From the NCBI GenBank assembly GCA_054601695.1, contig BAAHQB010000076.1, positions 434,001-498,000 of the forward strand: a DNA stretch of 64,000 nucleotides, in the 5' to 3' direction. Every line of letters starts with the position of its first letter. Position 1 is the first letter of the stretch. Origin of the DNA: Amorphochlora amoebiformis. Its lineage: Eukaryota; Cercozoa; Chlorarachniophyceae. Both the position numbers and the translations under genes were made by a program. Of the stretch, positions 15,775 to 28,598 are shown one piece after another. The notes under the pieces were generated by a model. That model did no database searches and was not told the DNA's origin. It saw only the letters and a list, made by a program, of their open reading frames with translations.

Positions 15775-16201
15775 TTATGTATATATATAAACACATACAT
15801 ATATATATATACTGTTAAGGTTTCTAACCTCCCCAACTGCCCAGAAGAACTCAACCGTGAATCCTAACAACATACGTATATCACTCATCACTCACATAAT
15901 CAACGAGCCCCATCTCCTTATCACTTTTTCCCTCTAGCCACGTTTTCCCGCAAAATTATCCAATGCGCATACAACAGTCACCTATTAAATTGATTGCTAG
16001 AGTCGAATAATTAGCCGCTTGTTGTCGTTTGTCTTTGGTTCTGCTGTGTTTTTCCCCGCGCGGGTCACAACACGTGCACTCGGCCTCGACCAGATCGAGC
16101 TTGGGAATGATTGGCCTATCACAGTTGAACTCGGGTGCCCTATGGGGCGTATGATCTACGCTGTGGAAAGATCCATGCCTCCGAGATCTACGCATACACA
16201 A
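1481..16201 (-). CDS. SLC45/SUC-like (GPH-type) major facilitator sugar transporter, about 26 exons
   Basis: Predicted proton-coupled sugar symporter of the SLC45/plant sucrose-transporter branch of the MFS, an integral membrane protein. Exons (minus strand, 5' to 3'): 15982-16201, 15829-15863, 14868-14913, 14358-14424, 14082-14131, 13779-13835, 13187-13263, 12494-12568, 12045-12090, 11482-11523, 11140-11176, 10171-10224, 9312-9365, 8349-8434, 8031-8065, 7953-7989, 7369-7462, 6968-6986, 5880-5945, 5395-5446, 4409-4471, 3903-3953, 2533-2592, 2256-2300, 1970-2050, 1481-1558 (stop). Splice phases agree at nearly every junction; 7953-7989 to 7369-7462 is unresolved. Family signs: TM1 [11 protein letters not shown], then HPLIGCW-SDVIGRR (MFS loop 2-3 motif), [31 protein letters not shown], and a last helix [15 protein letters not shown]. 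The 73-residue N-terminus is hydrophilic with Cys and basic residues. A true sucrose substrate is unproven. Confidence 0.8.
1640..1960. repeat. Representative long (TA)n intron tracts
   Basis: Runs of TA with rare TGTA or CATA interruptions, here in the last transporter intron. Equivalent tracts fill most introns between about 1.6-15.8, 18.6-32.8, 34.3-38.4, 39.2-45.6, 48.1-50.6 and 51.5-63.9 kb. The Tyr/Ile-rich open frames they create on both strands are not genes. The tracts are self-complementary, so a transcript could fold them into hairpins. Confidence 0.95.
2680..3005. repeat. Exon echoes of transporter exon 2533-2592
   Basis: The exon 5' end (plus-strand view GAACATACACATTGTTGTCACGGGTCGCCT) recurs in altered form at about 2690-2716, 2780-2818 and 2966-3003, upstream of the exon in the minus sense and separated by TA tracts. 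Confidence 0.9.
4700..4960. repeat. GA-rich purine tract in a transporter intron
   Basis: Mostly GAGAGA/GGAAG words on the plus strand. The complementary Leu/Ser-rich frame at 4651-4986 is a low-complexity translation, not a gene. Confidence 0.85.
5567..5872 (+). repeat. Interstitial telomere-type array (TTAGGG)n
   Basis: About 50 TTAGGG-like units with variants (TAAGGG, TTAGCG, TTAGTG, CAGGG). It lies in the transporter intron directly upstream of the exon at 5395-5446, with no sign of a chromosome end. Confidence 0.95.
6968..6986 (-). other. 19-nt microexon of the SLC45-like transporter
   Basis: Bounded by CTATAG upstream and GTATGC downstream on the minus strand, it supplies LLWLM plus split codons. 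It joins the exons at 7369-7462 and 5880-5945 in phase, giving LLWLMEYGNWIMD, where SLC45 proteins have a helix of similar character. A decayed copy of it lies just downstream. Confidence 0.6.
12335..12405. repeat. ATT trinucleotide array
   Basis: TTATTATTA units with scattered C changes, in the transporter intron between exons 12494-12568 and 12045-12090. Confidence 0.9.
14293..14335 (+). repeat. Short degenerate telomere-type stretch
   Basis: A few GGTTAGGG/GGGATAGGG units in a transporter intron, just downstream of the exon at 14358-14424 on the minus strand. Confidence 0.6.
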
Positions 16202-16764
16202 GAATTAATAAGGTAGCGTGGTGAGATACCTATAGGGGTAAAATTTAGGAGAATTCCATCGAATCTTTCATCAAGCGGATGTCATTCCGGGAAATAGCGC
16301 CCCTCTTTGCCTCTGGGGTTCACTTAAGGGTAATTTCGAACGGAGTAGACGACCAGTCATCAAGATAAGCCCCGCAATAGGGGGAAGTCGACGAGGAAAG
16401 GAATAAATCCAAAAGCAACTCTCGATTGAACCTGAATCGCAGCGCGGGTACTGGTACCCCATTTTTCCCATTGGTAGCGGAATGGTGTGTACGCGAGGCT
16501 ACAGGGTCGGGAATATGACGATGGCTACCCAATTCCTTCCAATCTTCCCCAGCCGGAGCGTCCATCAGGTGCATGGACTCCTCCGAACCGCCCTCGGAGG
16601 GATACGGTGTCCGCCACGCACAGAGATCGCTTGGAGAATTGGCAGGCATCTCCCAAAATCCCTCCGTAATATCCGGGGATCCCGGGTCTCGGTGAATCTC
16701 CCCGGGATCCCTGCGGGCCCCAAGTCGCCGCCGGTTGTGTACCGCAACCTAGTCACTCGCAACG
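16202..16764. promoter_or_regulatory. Divergent 5' gap, presumed bidirectional promoter
   Basis: This TA-free, balanced-composition stretch of about 560 bp separates the start codons of the transporter (-, 16201) and the small membrane protein (+, 16765). Open frames cross it on both strands (for example 16271-16471 and 16320-16649) but show no family similarity and overlap each other. A palindrome-like GGGGATCCCGGG lies near 16676. No TATA box could be assigned. Confidence 0.5.
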
Positions 16765-17705
16765 ATGAACGCTTACGTCCCCCTTCTTGGTGAGAAGAAA
16801 GCCGGCTACCGCGTCTCCTCGCGGGCTCTGACCGTAATGCTGATGGCTAACGCCGCCCTTATTTGCGTAGTTCTGTGCTTCATGCACGGAAGCGGTGAGA
16901 AAAACTCCTTGTTTTGATTAAGCGATCTGTACCTAACCCTCTACGTATCTCTCAGCCACCTTGGGCGCCCCTGTTGCGGCTCGCACCCGTGCTGCTCCTA
17001 TGTACCGCATCAACTCTCGGTAATAAACTTTTGACGGTTTTGAGGAGCTTTGTGTATTTCTTACAGAGGCAGGCTAATGGCGACGTAGACCCGCGTATCC
17101 CTTTTCCACTCACACATTTAATCCCGTAGACCGGCCACCCGCGCGTTCTCGGCTATAACTAACTACGAGGTAATTCAAAATAAGAGAGAAAAGGAGCAGG
17201 GTTGGAGTGGGTAGGGGTCAAGGGTTAGGCGTGGGCCCCCTCTTCCATTCACTGGAGTCTTCAAGCCTGTGTTGGTCAGTCCTTCAAGAACGAAATGAAC
17301 TCCAAGTACCCTGACAAGTGGACCATGAAGGGGGATGCGATGTACACGGACTTCTCTAAGCAGTTCGACGAAAAGATCAAGTACTGAAGAATTTCTAGGA
17401 AGTTTTACTCATCGTTGAAACTAACAGTAACCTATCTCTCTCATTCTGTCTCCCTATTCGTTCCTATCCTCTGATACTCCTCAAAAAGCGAAATAGTAGC
17501 TTACATTTCCACATAAAGGTTCCTCAATGATGAGGTTACCAAGCTTGAGGGATCCGTTAAGAGCCCGAAGGATATGGAAAACGAGGACGCTGGAGTTCCC
17601 ACTGACGGCAGCGCCATCCTCGCCACCGTCCTCCTTGCGGGACTTCCAGTGCTCACGATTGCTGGTCTCGTCACCGGTGTCATCTCCACCGTCCAGCCTG
17701 AGTAA
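16765..17705 (+). CDS. Small predicted plastid-targeted membrane protein, 165 aa, five exons
   Basis: I do not recognise the family. Exons: 16765-16894, 16956-17019, 17069-17084 (a 16-nt microexon, least certain), 17280-17380, 17519-17705. The fourth donor (ATCAA|GTACTG) and fifth acceptor (ATAAAG|GTTCC) restore one frame through DEKIKFLNDEV. The N-terminus has a hydrophobic segment at about residues 22-40 (LTVMLMANAALICVVLC), followed by ATLGAPVAARTRAAP, which is rich in Ala/Arg/Ser. That is the signal-plus-transit layout of complex-plastid proteins. The middle (about 67-105) is charged and probably helical; the C-terminus has one membrane helix (ILATVLLAGLPVLTIAGLV). Introns are 61-195 nt with no TA tracts, unlike every neighbour, and introns 1 and 3 show CTAAC branch-like words. 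It could be a thylakoid subunit, but that is only a guess. Confidence 0.65.
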
Positions 17706-18380
17706 ATTTCCTAACTGACATCCTGCTTATCTGGAGACGGCGCCGCGAAAGTGAACTCATGTTGCTACATCGAGGCTCATGGGTGTAAGATTTACCGACC
17801 CCCTTCGCTGTTCCTGCGGTAATCCATCCTAAGCACGCTCCGTCCAAGTCACTGGGGTGTGACATCATCTCGCCAAACTGGGCTCTCTAAGCTTAGCCGA
17901 GCGAATTCAGAACTCTGTAGTTTCTTCACGTCCCTTTGATTTTGCAGCATGTTAATTTAATTGACTTAATTGTTTAATTGATCAACTATAACGCAACATT
18001 ATCAACCTATATGTACGATCAACAGTTCCAAATGGTCCTTATATAGACACTAGATCAAGAAGAAAGTGGATACATAAATTAGTGTACATGGGTAACGCAC
18101 ACGACGTACTCAGTATTAGTCTAGCTAGTCTTGTCTAGTAATCTCACTCTAGTAATCTCACTCTAGTCACTCACTCCCACTTCGCACGTATGCTAGTAGA
18201 CTCGGTACTCTAGTTAGTCTAGTGAAAACTGCTAGTACGCGTACCTCTCTAAAAATTTTATGTGCAATATTTAATTAATTATATATATAAGTACTAATAC
18301 TAGTACTATGATATGGGTATTTATGTGTATGCCATGATATGTTATATATGATGCGCAAGCATAATTGCAATTAAATAGTA
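17706..18380. other. Convergent intergenic gap, CTAG-rich
   Basis: Lies between the 3' ends of the small membrane protein gene (+) and the MetAP2 gene (-). It lacks TA tracts and carries a dense run of CTAG/AGTAC words at 18110-18240. No open frame with a recognisable signature was seen. Confidence 0.6.
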
Positions 18381-18719
18381 CTAGTAGTCAGAACCCCTAG
18401 ATAGCACTTCCTTTCCATTTGGACCGAGGTAAATTGTATGTTCAAACTGAGCAACAAAACATCCTTCCCGATGGTCCACTATGGGTGGGTAGGGCGTCAC
18501 AGCCTTCGCATTTACGAGTGTGGAAAGGGCAGCGAGATGGTTCTGAAGAATGATATGTGTCTAGATTATATATGTGTCAAAGGCGATTTTAAGAAAAAAT
18601 ATTTATATTGCTTAAATACATACATATAAATATATATATATTTATATATACAAATACTCTATATACATCTATATATAATATATATATAAATATTCATATG
18701 TATAGGAATATATGTATGT

Positions 18720-18752
<33 letters not shown>

Positions 18753-18953
18753 CATATATATGTATTACATATACATATATACATATGTACATACATACAT
18801 ATACATAATTATACATTTTTATATACATATATACATATATATATATATATATGTATATAAATATATAAATATATGCATATATATTTGCTAATATTTAGGT
18901 AAACATGCATTTTGACACAAATAACATATATGTGTGTAAAACACTCTGCATTC

Positions 18954-18984
<31 letters not shown>

Positions 18985-19075
18985 TTTTAATATTTACAGT
19001 GTGTATGTACTAACAACATACACATAGATGTATATATGTATATGTATAAAATGAATAACTTACGTGGGTATAAAC

Positions 19076-19110
<35 letters not shown>

Positions 19111-19161
19111 TTATATTTACATATATATATATGTGTATATATTTATACATGTATATATATA

Positions 19162-19209
<48 letters not shown>

Positions 19210-19293
19210 ATAATGCATATGTTACATATATATATATATATAGATATATATTTATAAATATATATATGTGTGTGTGTATCTATCGATATGTAA

Positions 19294-19366
<73 letters not shown>

Positions 19367-19696
19367 TATATGTGTTTATGTGTGTATATATTTACATGTT
19401 TATATATATGTGTATAAATAGGCTCCAAATACATAAACGTAAATATGATAATCAGTAAACTATTAACAGCTGTGATTGGAAAAACACATTAGCTAGTGTA
19501 AGATATATCATAGGCGTAGGGTTGGGTTAGGGTTTAGATTAGTTAGGGATAGGGTTAGTGTTAGGGTTAGGGTTAGGGTTAGGGTTAAGGGTCAAGACCA
19601 CCTTGAACCCGGCATCATCTAGCCAGCGTCGACAGAATGCCAGCGTATGATATCGAGATCGGATATGTTGCGCAAGACGGAAGGCGCTTGGCTGTA

Positions 19697-19738
<42 letters not shown>

Positions 19739-19754
19739 ATATATATATATATAT

Positions 19755-19785
<31 letters not shown>

Positions 19786-20127
19786 TATTTTGTATATGTC
19801 TAAAAAAATGTACGCTTGTGTATATGCGACATAAAGGTATATGTATGTATATATATATATTATATATAATCTCTCTCTCTCTTGTATATTTATGCATACA
19901 CTATCTGTATAATATTGTATACATATATATATATATATATATACATGTGTATATATGTGTATATGTATAATGTATATAAATATAATGTGTACATAATTAT
20001 AAATACTTCTCTCTCGCTATATATATATACCTATATATATGCATGCATGTATTACATATATTCAACTTCAATATGTGCGCAAGACGGAAGGTGCTATATT
20101 TTTTTACATATATATATAATATATATG

Positions 20128-20160
<33 letters not shown>

Positions 20161-20238
20161 ATCCGCCTTCGCCTGTATATATGTGTGCATATACATATGT
20201 GTAAATATATATACTTAAATACATTTGTGTGTATATCA

Positions 20239-20277
<39 letters not shown>

Positions 20278-20925
20278 GCATTTTTATAGATACACATCTT
20301 GTAAAAAAACATCTACATATATTATATGCCTTCTTAAGCAGACGCTGCTTGAGTTTGGTAAGGTCGCACTTTGAGTTCCACATGTAATGCGAGCAGTTAC
20401 CCCTTTCCTAAATATGTTACGCTCATATCACAACCAAGACAGACAAACATAGAGAAAGAGTGAGAGAGAGAAAGAGAGCAACGGGAGCGAGAGAAAGGGA
20501 GAGAGAGGGGGGGTGGAGGGAGGAGAGAAAGAGGAGAAAAAGAGAGGGATGGTTGATGAGAGAGAGAAAGGGAGAGAAGGAGAGAGGGAGAGAAAGGGAG
20601 AGAACTATAGGAGAGATAAAGATGGACAATTGGGGAGAAGAGAGGGAGAGGGAGAGGCAGAGGGGGAGGAGAGGGAGTCAGGTGAAGGAGGAGGCAGAGG
20701 GGAAGGAGGGGAAGGAAGAGAGCGAGGGTATGAGAGGATAGTATATATATATTTTTATGGTATTATATTTATTCATATCAGATATATATATATATATATG
20801 TATAAAAGCAATATATAAAAATATAAGTATTTATTATAGATATAGATATGTTTTTATTGTTATATATATATATATATGTACATACATACAATACCCATAG
20901 GTGTGTATATGCATACATATATATT

Positions 20926-20960
<35 letters not shown>

Positions 20961-21205
20961 ATGTGTATTATAGATTTACAGAGATATGTATATATACATA
21001 CATACATATACATATAAAAATATATATATAGTTGTATACCTCGACCACCCCAGTGCCTGTGGACGCGAAGGTTTCGATGGCATATACCTACATTAAACAC
21101 ACATATATATATATATATTATATTATAATATTATATATATAATACATGTATATATATGTTTACAAAATAATTAACATATATATGTCCATATGTGTCAATA
21201 TATAC

Positions 21206-21256
<51 letters not shown>

Positions 21257-21500
21257 TACATACATATATATATATTATATATTAATATATATACATACCT
21301 GCGTTGTTCTACAGTTATGTCACGCTTACAAATATGTATGTACACATAGTGTATATTATGTATTATATATATATATATATATATATGTAGATATATATAT
21401 ACATTTTACGTCTATGAACTCATAATGTATATATATATGTATATATACGTATATATATTGGTATAATAAACACATATTACATATTAATGTATAAATGCAT

Positions 21501-21538
<38 letters not shown>

Positions 21539-22146
21539 TCTCCCGCTTCCATACGAGTATCGTCGTTACACGCAACGCACGGAACAGATTTCCCAGCATG
21601 GATATCATATCGCTATATATATATATATATATTATATATATACATATATATATATATATATGTGTGTGTATAATATACACATGTATATACATAAATATCT
21701 AAATATCTATTTACAATACACGTCTACATTGTATATATGTAAATGTATATGTATATGCATATAATATATATTTATATGTTTCTATGTATATATTATAGAC
21801 CAAGCCCTTACGAATAATCGTCGAGAAGGAAACAAATTTAGGTATACTTATATATTAATATATATATATATATACATATGTATATATATATATATATACA
21901 TTGTATATGTATACATATATTTGCATATATGCATAATTATCTGCATATACATGTATACACATATATATTCACATGTAAGATATTTCAAACATTATATCCC
22001 ATTACATATATCGATGCATTTATATATACAAGCATGTACTGGGTACCATACCTATTTCAAATACATATACATATACATATATATACACATATATATTCCC
22101 CCTCTAAAGTAACAAATACACACACACATATATATATATATACATG

Positions 22147-22179
<33 letters not shown>

Positions 22180-22359
22180 TCCCCCTCTCTAACACACCCC
22201 CTTTTCCTCTTTATGTGTATACTAAGCGTGCATTCAATTCAAACCTTCATACTATGGCCACCGAGGTCTGATATCACTCTTATTCGAACGGAAACCTTTT
22301 GTATTTATGTATGTATGTATGTATATGTATGTGTGTGTATGTCTGTGTGCGTATGTGTG

Positions 22360-22429
<70 letters not shown>

Positions 22430-22814
22430 TATATATATATATATGTATATATCTGTGTGTAGAATGTGTGTGTATATCCAATGAATGTATGTATGTGATA
22501 CTTTTGTGAATGAATACATATATATATATATATATATATGTATTTATATTGTAATGTATTACATTACATTGTATTAAACTATATTATATATTACATTGGA
22601 TTACTTCTATGTTATATTATATACATTGTAATGTATTGCATTACATGTATTAAACTGTGTTGTATGTTAGATTGGATTATATTTTTTATGTTTTATTACC
22701 AATCTTATGTTGCAGTTATTATATTGTATCATATTCTATTCCTAAATTGTATTAGATTACGTTGATATTATTAGATATTACATGCGTGTGTATCAAACAC
22801 ACACATATCCATAA

Positions 22815-22862
<48 letters not shown>

Positions 22863-22987
22863 ACATATATGTTTGTATACATGTATAGTATATATATATA
22901 CATATATATATATATATACATAAATTATGTACATATATATGTGTGTATATATATGTACATATATATGTGTGTATATATGTAAGTATG

Positions 22988-23038
<51 letters not shown>

Positions 23039-23223
23039 GTATATATATATATATAATATTACTTACATTCTCATTCCGTTTCTTAATATCATTTGTGTTT
23101 GATAGCTCAGAAGTATAACTCTCCATAACCTGATGTATATGTGTATTGTGTATCTGTACATATGTACACATACATGTCTGTGTAAACGTATATACTTTTA
23201 GAGTATATATATACACGCATATA

Positions 23224-23258
<35 letters not shown>

Positions 23259-23606
23259 TGCATGTATACAAGAATAAAAAACATAAGCATATGTACATAT
23301 GTTGTATCCAAATCACATATGTTTCAAAATATGTACACATTTAAACCTTTTTTTTAGCTATATTACAAAACTACTTTTTGTGTGTATATATATTTTATAC
23401 TATACGTGCCTTACGTACTAAATAAATTCCATATATACATATATATTTGCATATATGTATATATATATTACATAGTATACATATATATATATATATAATA
23501 TATATATATATATATAACATATACATATTGAGTATATTTACATCTTTATAATGTACATTCTGAATTGCTGCCCCGATGTCCTTCAACTTAACACCAATCT
23601 GCATAT

Positions 23607-23640
<34 letters not shown>

Positions 23641-24740
23641 ATATATATAAGACACACATGTAAATATACATATACATATATATATATATATATATACATG
23701 TAAAATATGTTCACGCACATTGCATTCATCAATACATGTATATACATATATACACATACACATATATACATATATATATATATATACGTTAATAGATATA
23801 TGCATATGTATATAAGAAATCCATAAATATCTGTTAGGGATTCAACGTTAAGGATTTCAATCATGTTACGGAATCCAGGAGGTTAGAATTTGGGTCACCA
23901 AAGTCGGGGTTAGTGTCCAGCTTGGGGTTAATCTAACAGGCTAACCCTAACCCTAACCCTAACCCTAACCCTACCCTTAGTTTAACTAGAATTTATCTGT
24001 AACAGTAACATGTTATTCAATCATAGCACAATACTAATGTTAACACATTTGACATTAACGATTAATATAGCGTTAATATGAATGTAATTATTAAGACAGT
24101 CTTGATTTAGTTTTGGTTGTTCCGTAGGGCTGCGGCTGGTGAGTGTTAGGGGTTGGGACAAGGGTTTGGTAGGATGTCTATCTATATATTTGTATTATTT
24201 ATGTGTGTACATATATCTATTGTGTAGATTTATACATACATATATATATATATACACATATATATATATACATATATATAGAGAGAGAGAACATGTATGC
24301 ATACATGTACACATATATTCCAAAACCTAAAACTAATTCTAATCACGTTGACCTAACCCTAGGCTAACCCCTGCGGCCCGGATCCCGGCTTCCGTAGCCT
24401 TCTTTGACGCCTCCAGGAGTCCCAAGTGTCTGATGTTTATGCATATAAATATATATATATATACGTTAGTATATGCACCTGTACTATATTTATATATGTT
24501 TGTATATCTGTATGTATTTACATATATATATATATATGATATATTTTTTATATATGTATATATAAATATATATGTATGTATGTCTGAGTGATGTGAATGT
24601 ATGTTAAATTTACCTATCTGTTAATAAAGTGAATGAGTACACAAATATATATATATATATATATGTTAATATATATATGCATGTAGTACACATAGAATGT
24701 ATATATATATATATATATTTAAGTGTAGATGTTAATATCA

Positions 24741-24773
<33 letters not shown>

Positions 24774-24941
24774 TTTATATATTGCCTCTTGTCGAAGGCG
24801 ATTGAGAATGCTGAATCGATGATCCAGCCCTTTATCTAAACATATAAAATATATTCATGTACGTAACACGCATATAGATACATTGATGTAAATATATCTA
24901 TTTTTATACTTTATTTATACACATATATGTATATATATATA

Positions 24942-25006
<65 letters not shown>

Positions 25007-25759
25007 ACGTGCACATTAAAGATATATAATAAATACATACACATATATTATATATATATATATTTGTATATATTCAATATAATATATATATATTGTATAT
25101 ATATATATTTAATATAATATATATGTATGTAAATAAATATATATGTATATATTTGTATATATATTGAGTAGTAATATAATAGGACGCAACTCGACGAGTG
25201 AATATCAATTAAGTGTAGAAATATAGTGAAAGGTATGCAAGAGATAGCTGGAGACCCCGGAGATTGCTAGAGATCCCGGAGATTGCTGGAGATCCCGGAG
25301 ATTGTTAAAGATCCCAGGGATTGATGGAGATATAGATGTGTTTTGCGTCTGGATCTGAGGTCAGCAGTCTCACATGGACTAACCTGGTATTAGCCGGTAC
25401 TACCGGTATTTATTCGTTGGTAACGGGGATCAGACTATTAGGTGACAAGGCTTGATGTCACATATCGCTCTGGAACCTTCTTGGAGATCTCAACCAAATC
25501 TGAAATACCGGTCTGCTGCAAGTTTCATAGCCTACCACTGTTCTACCGGTCGGGACTACGCATTAACAATGAATAAATAAGTATAAATGTTTTTATGTAT
25601 GTTATATGTGTATGTAATTTTCATATTAAAATATATAAAAATGTATAAAATAAATTTATTTAATGCACAAATATGTATGCGTGTATATACATGTATAAAT
25701 ATATACGTATATGAATATAATTTACATATTCGGATGTATATATACATATATACATATAT

Positions 25760-25790
<31 letters not shown>

Positions 25791-26926
25791 GTATATACAT
25801 ATATATATTTAACATATACATATATATATATATAATTTATAATATATATTGGTAACGCAACGTAATGTAGGGCGACTCTAGATAGCATAGCGTATACACC
25901 AGGAGTTTTAGCTATAGAACTAGTCCTAGATCGCTAAAGATATACTTTAGATAGCTGGAGATCCAGTTTAGTGAGTACCCGATAGTACCGGATTACCCGG
26001 TAGTACCGGATTACCCGGTAGTACCGGATTACCCGGTAGTACCGGATTACCCGGTAGTACCGGATTACCCGGTAGCGCAGGATACTTAGGTATCCTCCAG
26101 CAGGATTCTCAAAGATTCTCGAACACTTCCTGATAATTCTCCGAATTCTCCGTGTTATGTCGAATTCGGAATAGCTCATGCACATTTCTCATTCAGAAAG
26201 CCAATTATAATCCAGGTGGCATAACTCAAACGGGTCCTACAAATTATGGTCTACCAGTGACCGCTGCGCTAACAAAGTATATATACATATTTACATGTAT
26301 ATATACACATATATTATATTTACCTGGACCCCAAAATCGACCTTTATCACATCGTGAAACCTTTAAAATAAAAATTAAAAAATACGCATACTTAAATATA
26401 CATACAAAGCTGTATACAGCAATATGCATATATATATATATATAATATGTAAATTACAAATGTATATATATATATATATAAATATATGTATACATATGTA
26501 TAAATATGAAAATATATAATATGTAAAATACGAACATATCTAAATTTATATATATATTTATATATATGTATATATATATATATATATATGTATGTGTATG
26601 TATATATGTGTATACATATATATATTTATAAGTATGAATATATGTGTACATGTACATATATATATATATATATATGTATAAATATGAATAATATATATAT
26701 ATAGAAATTATCTAGACACGTGCATAAACATGTACACATACATATATATATATATATACACAGATATATACACGTACAAGTATATATATATATATATAAT
26801 CTCCGCACTATAAGTATAGATATACTCACCGTATTATTCGTTCAGGCTCCCCATAGTTGGGGGTGTAGTGCGCTGCGACGTGATTCACAGACAGACCCGT
26901 CGGAAATCCCCATCCTCTTTGTGTTC

Positions 26927-26974
<48 letters not shown>

Positions 26975-27059
26975 TATACATATGTGTATTTTTATATGTA
27001 TATACATATATCATGTGTGTGCGTATATATATATATTATTTTTCTATTTCTGAATATAT

Positions 27060-27099
<40 letters not shown>

Positions 27100-27102
27100 A
27101 TT

Positions 27103-27138
<36 letters not shown>

Positions 27139-27162
27139 TCTGTGTATATATGTTTATGTATA

Positions 27163-27201
<39 letters not shown>

Positions 27202-27749
27202 AAAAAAAGTATGTATATAAACGCAAGTTTTGTACACACATACGTCAACAAATATATGCATGTGTGTGTGTATATAATATACATGTGTACATATATATGT
27301 ATATGTGTATATGTATGTATTGTATATATGTGTGGTATGTTATGAATCCGTATACATACTTAAATTATATGTATATGTATTTATATATGTAAATACACAT
27401 ACGTTTAAATATATATATATATATATACATATATATGTATATATGTGTATATATTTCCCATATCTATATAATATGCGTATAAATACATACTCTGATATAT
27501 GTACAACACACCGGATATATTTTAGATATACACATAAATTATAAGTACATTTTTTCTTGTATACATATAGTTTATCATTTCTGAATATATATATACATAT
27601 ATAACATGTATATGTACATACATACATATGCAATCATATATATATAGCATTGTATACCATTTTGACGCACGAGGAATTTAGTGGCGTTTTCGATGCGCTG
27701 GGCAACTTCTAACAGCGGTAATCCAGGGCTATATATGTATATACATATA

Positions 27750-27802
<53 letters not shown>

Positions 27803-27987
27803 GTATACATGAATATGCGTGTATATGTGTGCATATGTACATTAAATGCGTTTTCAATGCGCGGCAAGCGACAATCCATTGCTATATATATGTATGATAT
27901 ATATATATATATATGTACATTAAATTATGTGTCTGGTGGCGTTTTCAATCTAACAGTGGTAATCCAGGGCTCTCTCTCTCTCTCTCC

Positions 27988-28040
<53 letters not shown>

Positions 28041-28212
28041 TAAAGACTGATTAATATATATATATAGAAGAATATATTTATATATATATAATATGTAGGT
28101 ATGTTTAAATTACATATATAGTGGCGTTTTCGATGCCCTGGGGTACCACTAACAGAGATAATGCAGAGCTATATTATATATATATATATATATATACAGA
28201 GATAATGCAGAG

Positions 28213-28254
<42 letters not shown>

Positions 28255-28380
28255 ATAAATATACATGATATTACATATAATTTTACAAATAAATATGGAC
28301 ATATACACATGAATACATATATGCATATATGTATATAATGTATATATATATATATATACATGTATATATATATATATAGA

Positions 28381-28430
<50 letters not shown>

Positions 28431-28500
28431 TGTGCCTATTTTAGTTGTCATTACCGAATGAACTTGTATACATACTGTCGAACCTGTCTGTGGACCTAGC

Positions 28501-28538
<38 letters not shown>

Positions 28539-28555
28539 TGTATATATATTATATA

Positions 28556-28598
<43 letters not shown>

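Noticed and set aside
16320-16649. 109-aa minus-strand and 103-aa plus-strand (16482-16793) frames
   Set aside because: They overlap one another in a divergent promoter gap, show no family similarity and would run into the start of the gene at 16765.
20460-20741. Glu/Arg/Gly-rich plus-strand frames
   Set aside because: Low-complexity reading of a GA-rich intron tract; the MetAP2 gene crosses it on the other strand.
25980-26080. CRISPR-like array
   Set aside because: Units are contiguous with no spacers and the sequence is eukaryotic; it is a minisatellite.
25934-26185. 83-aa minus-strand frame with repeated VIRYYR
   Set aside because: It is the translation of the 18-bp minisatellite; the 18-bp period keeps any frame open.
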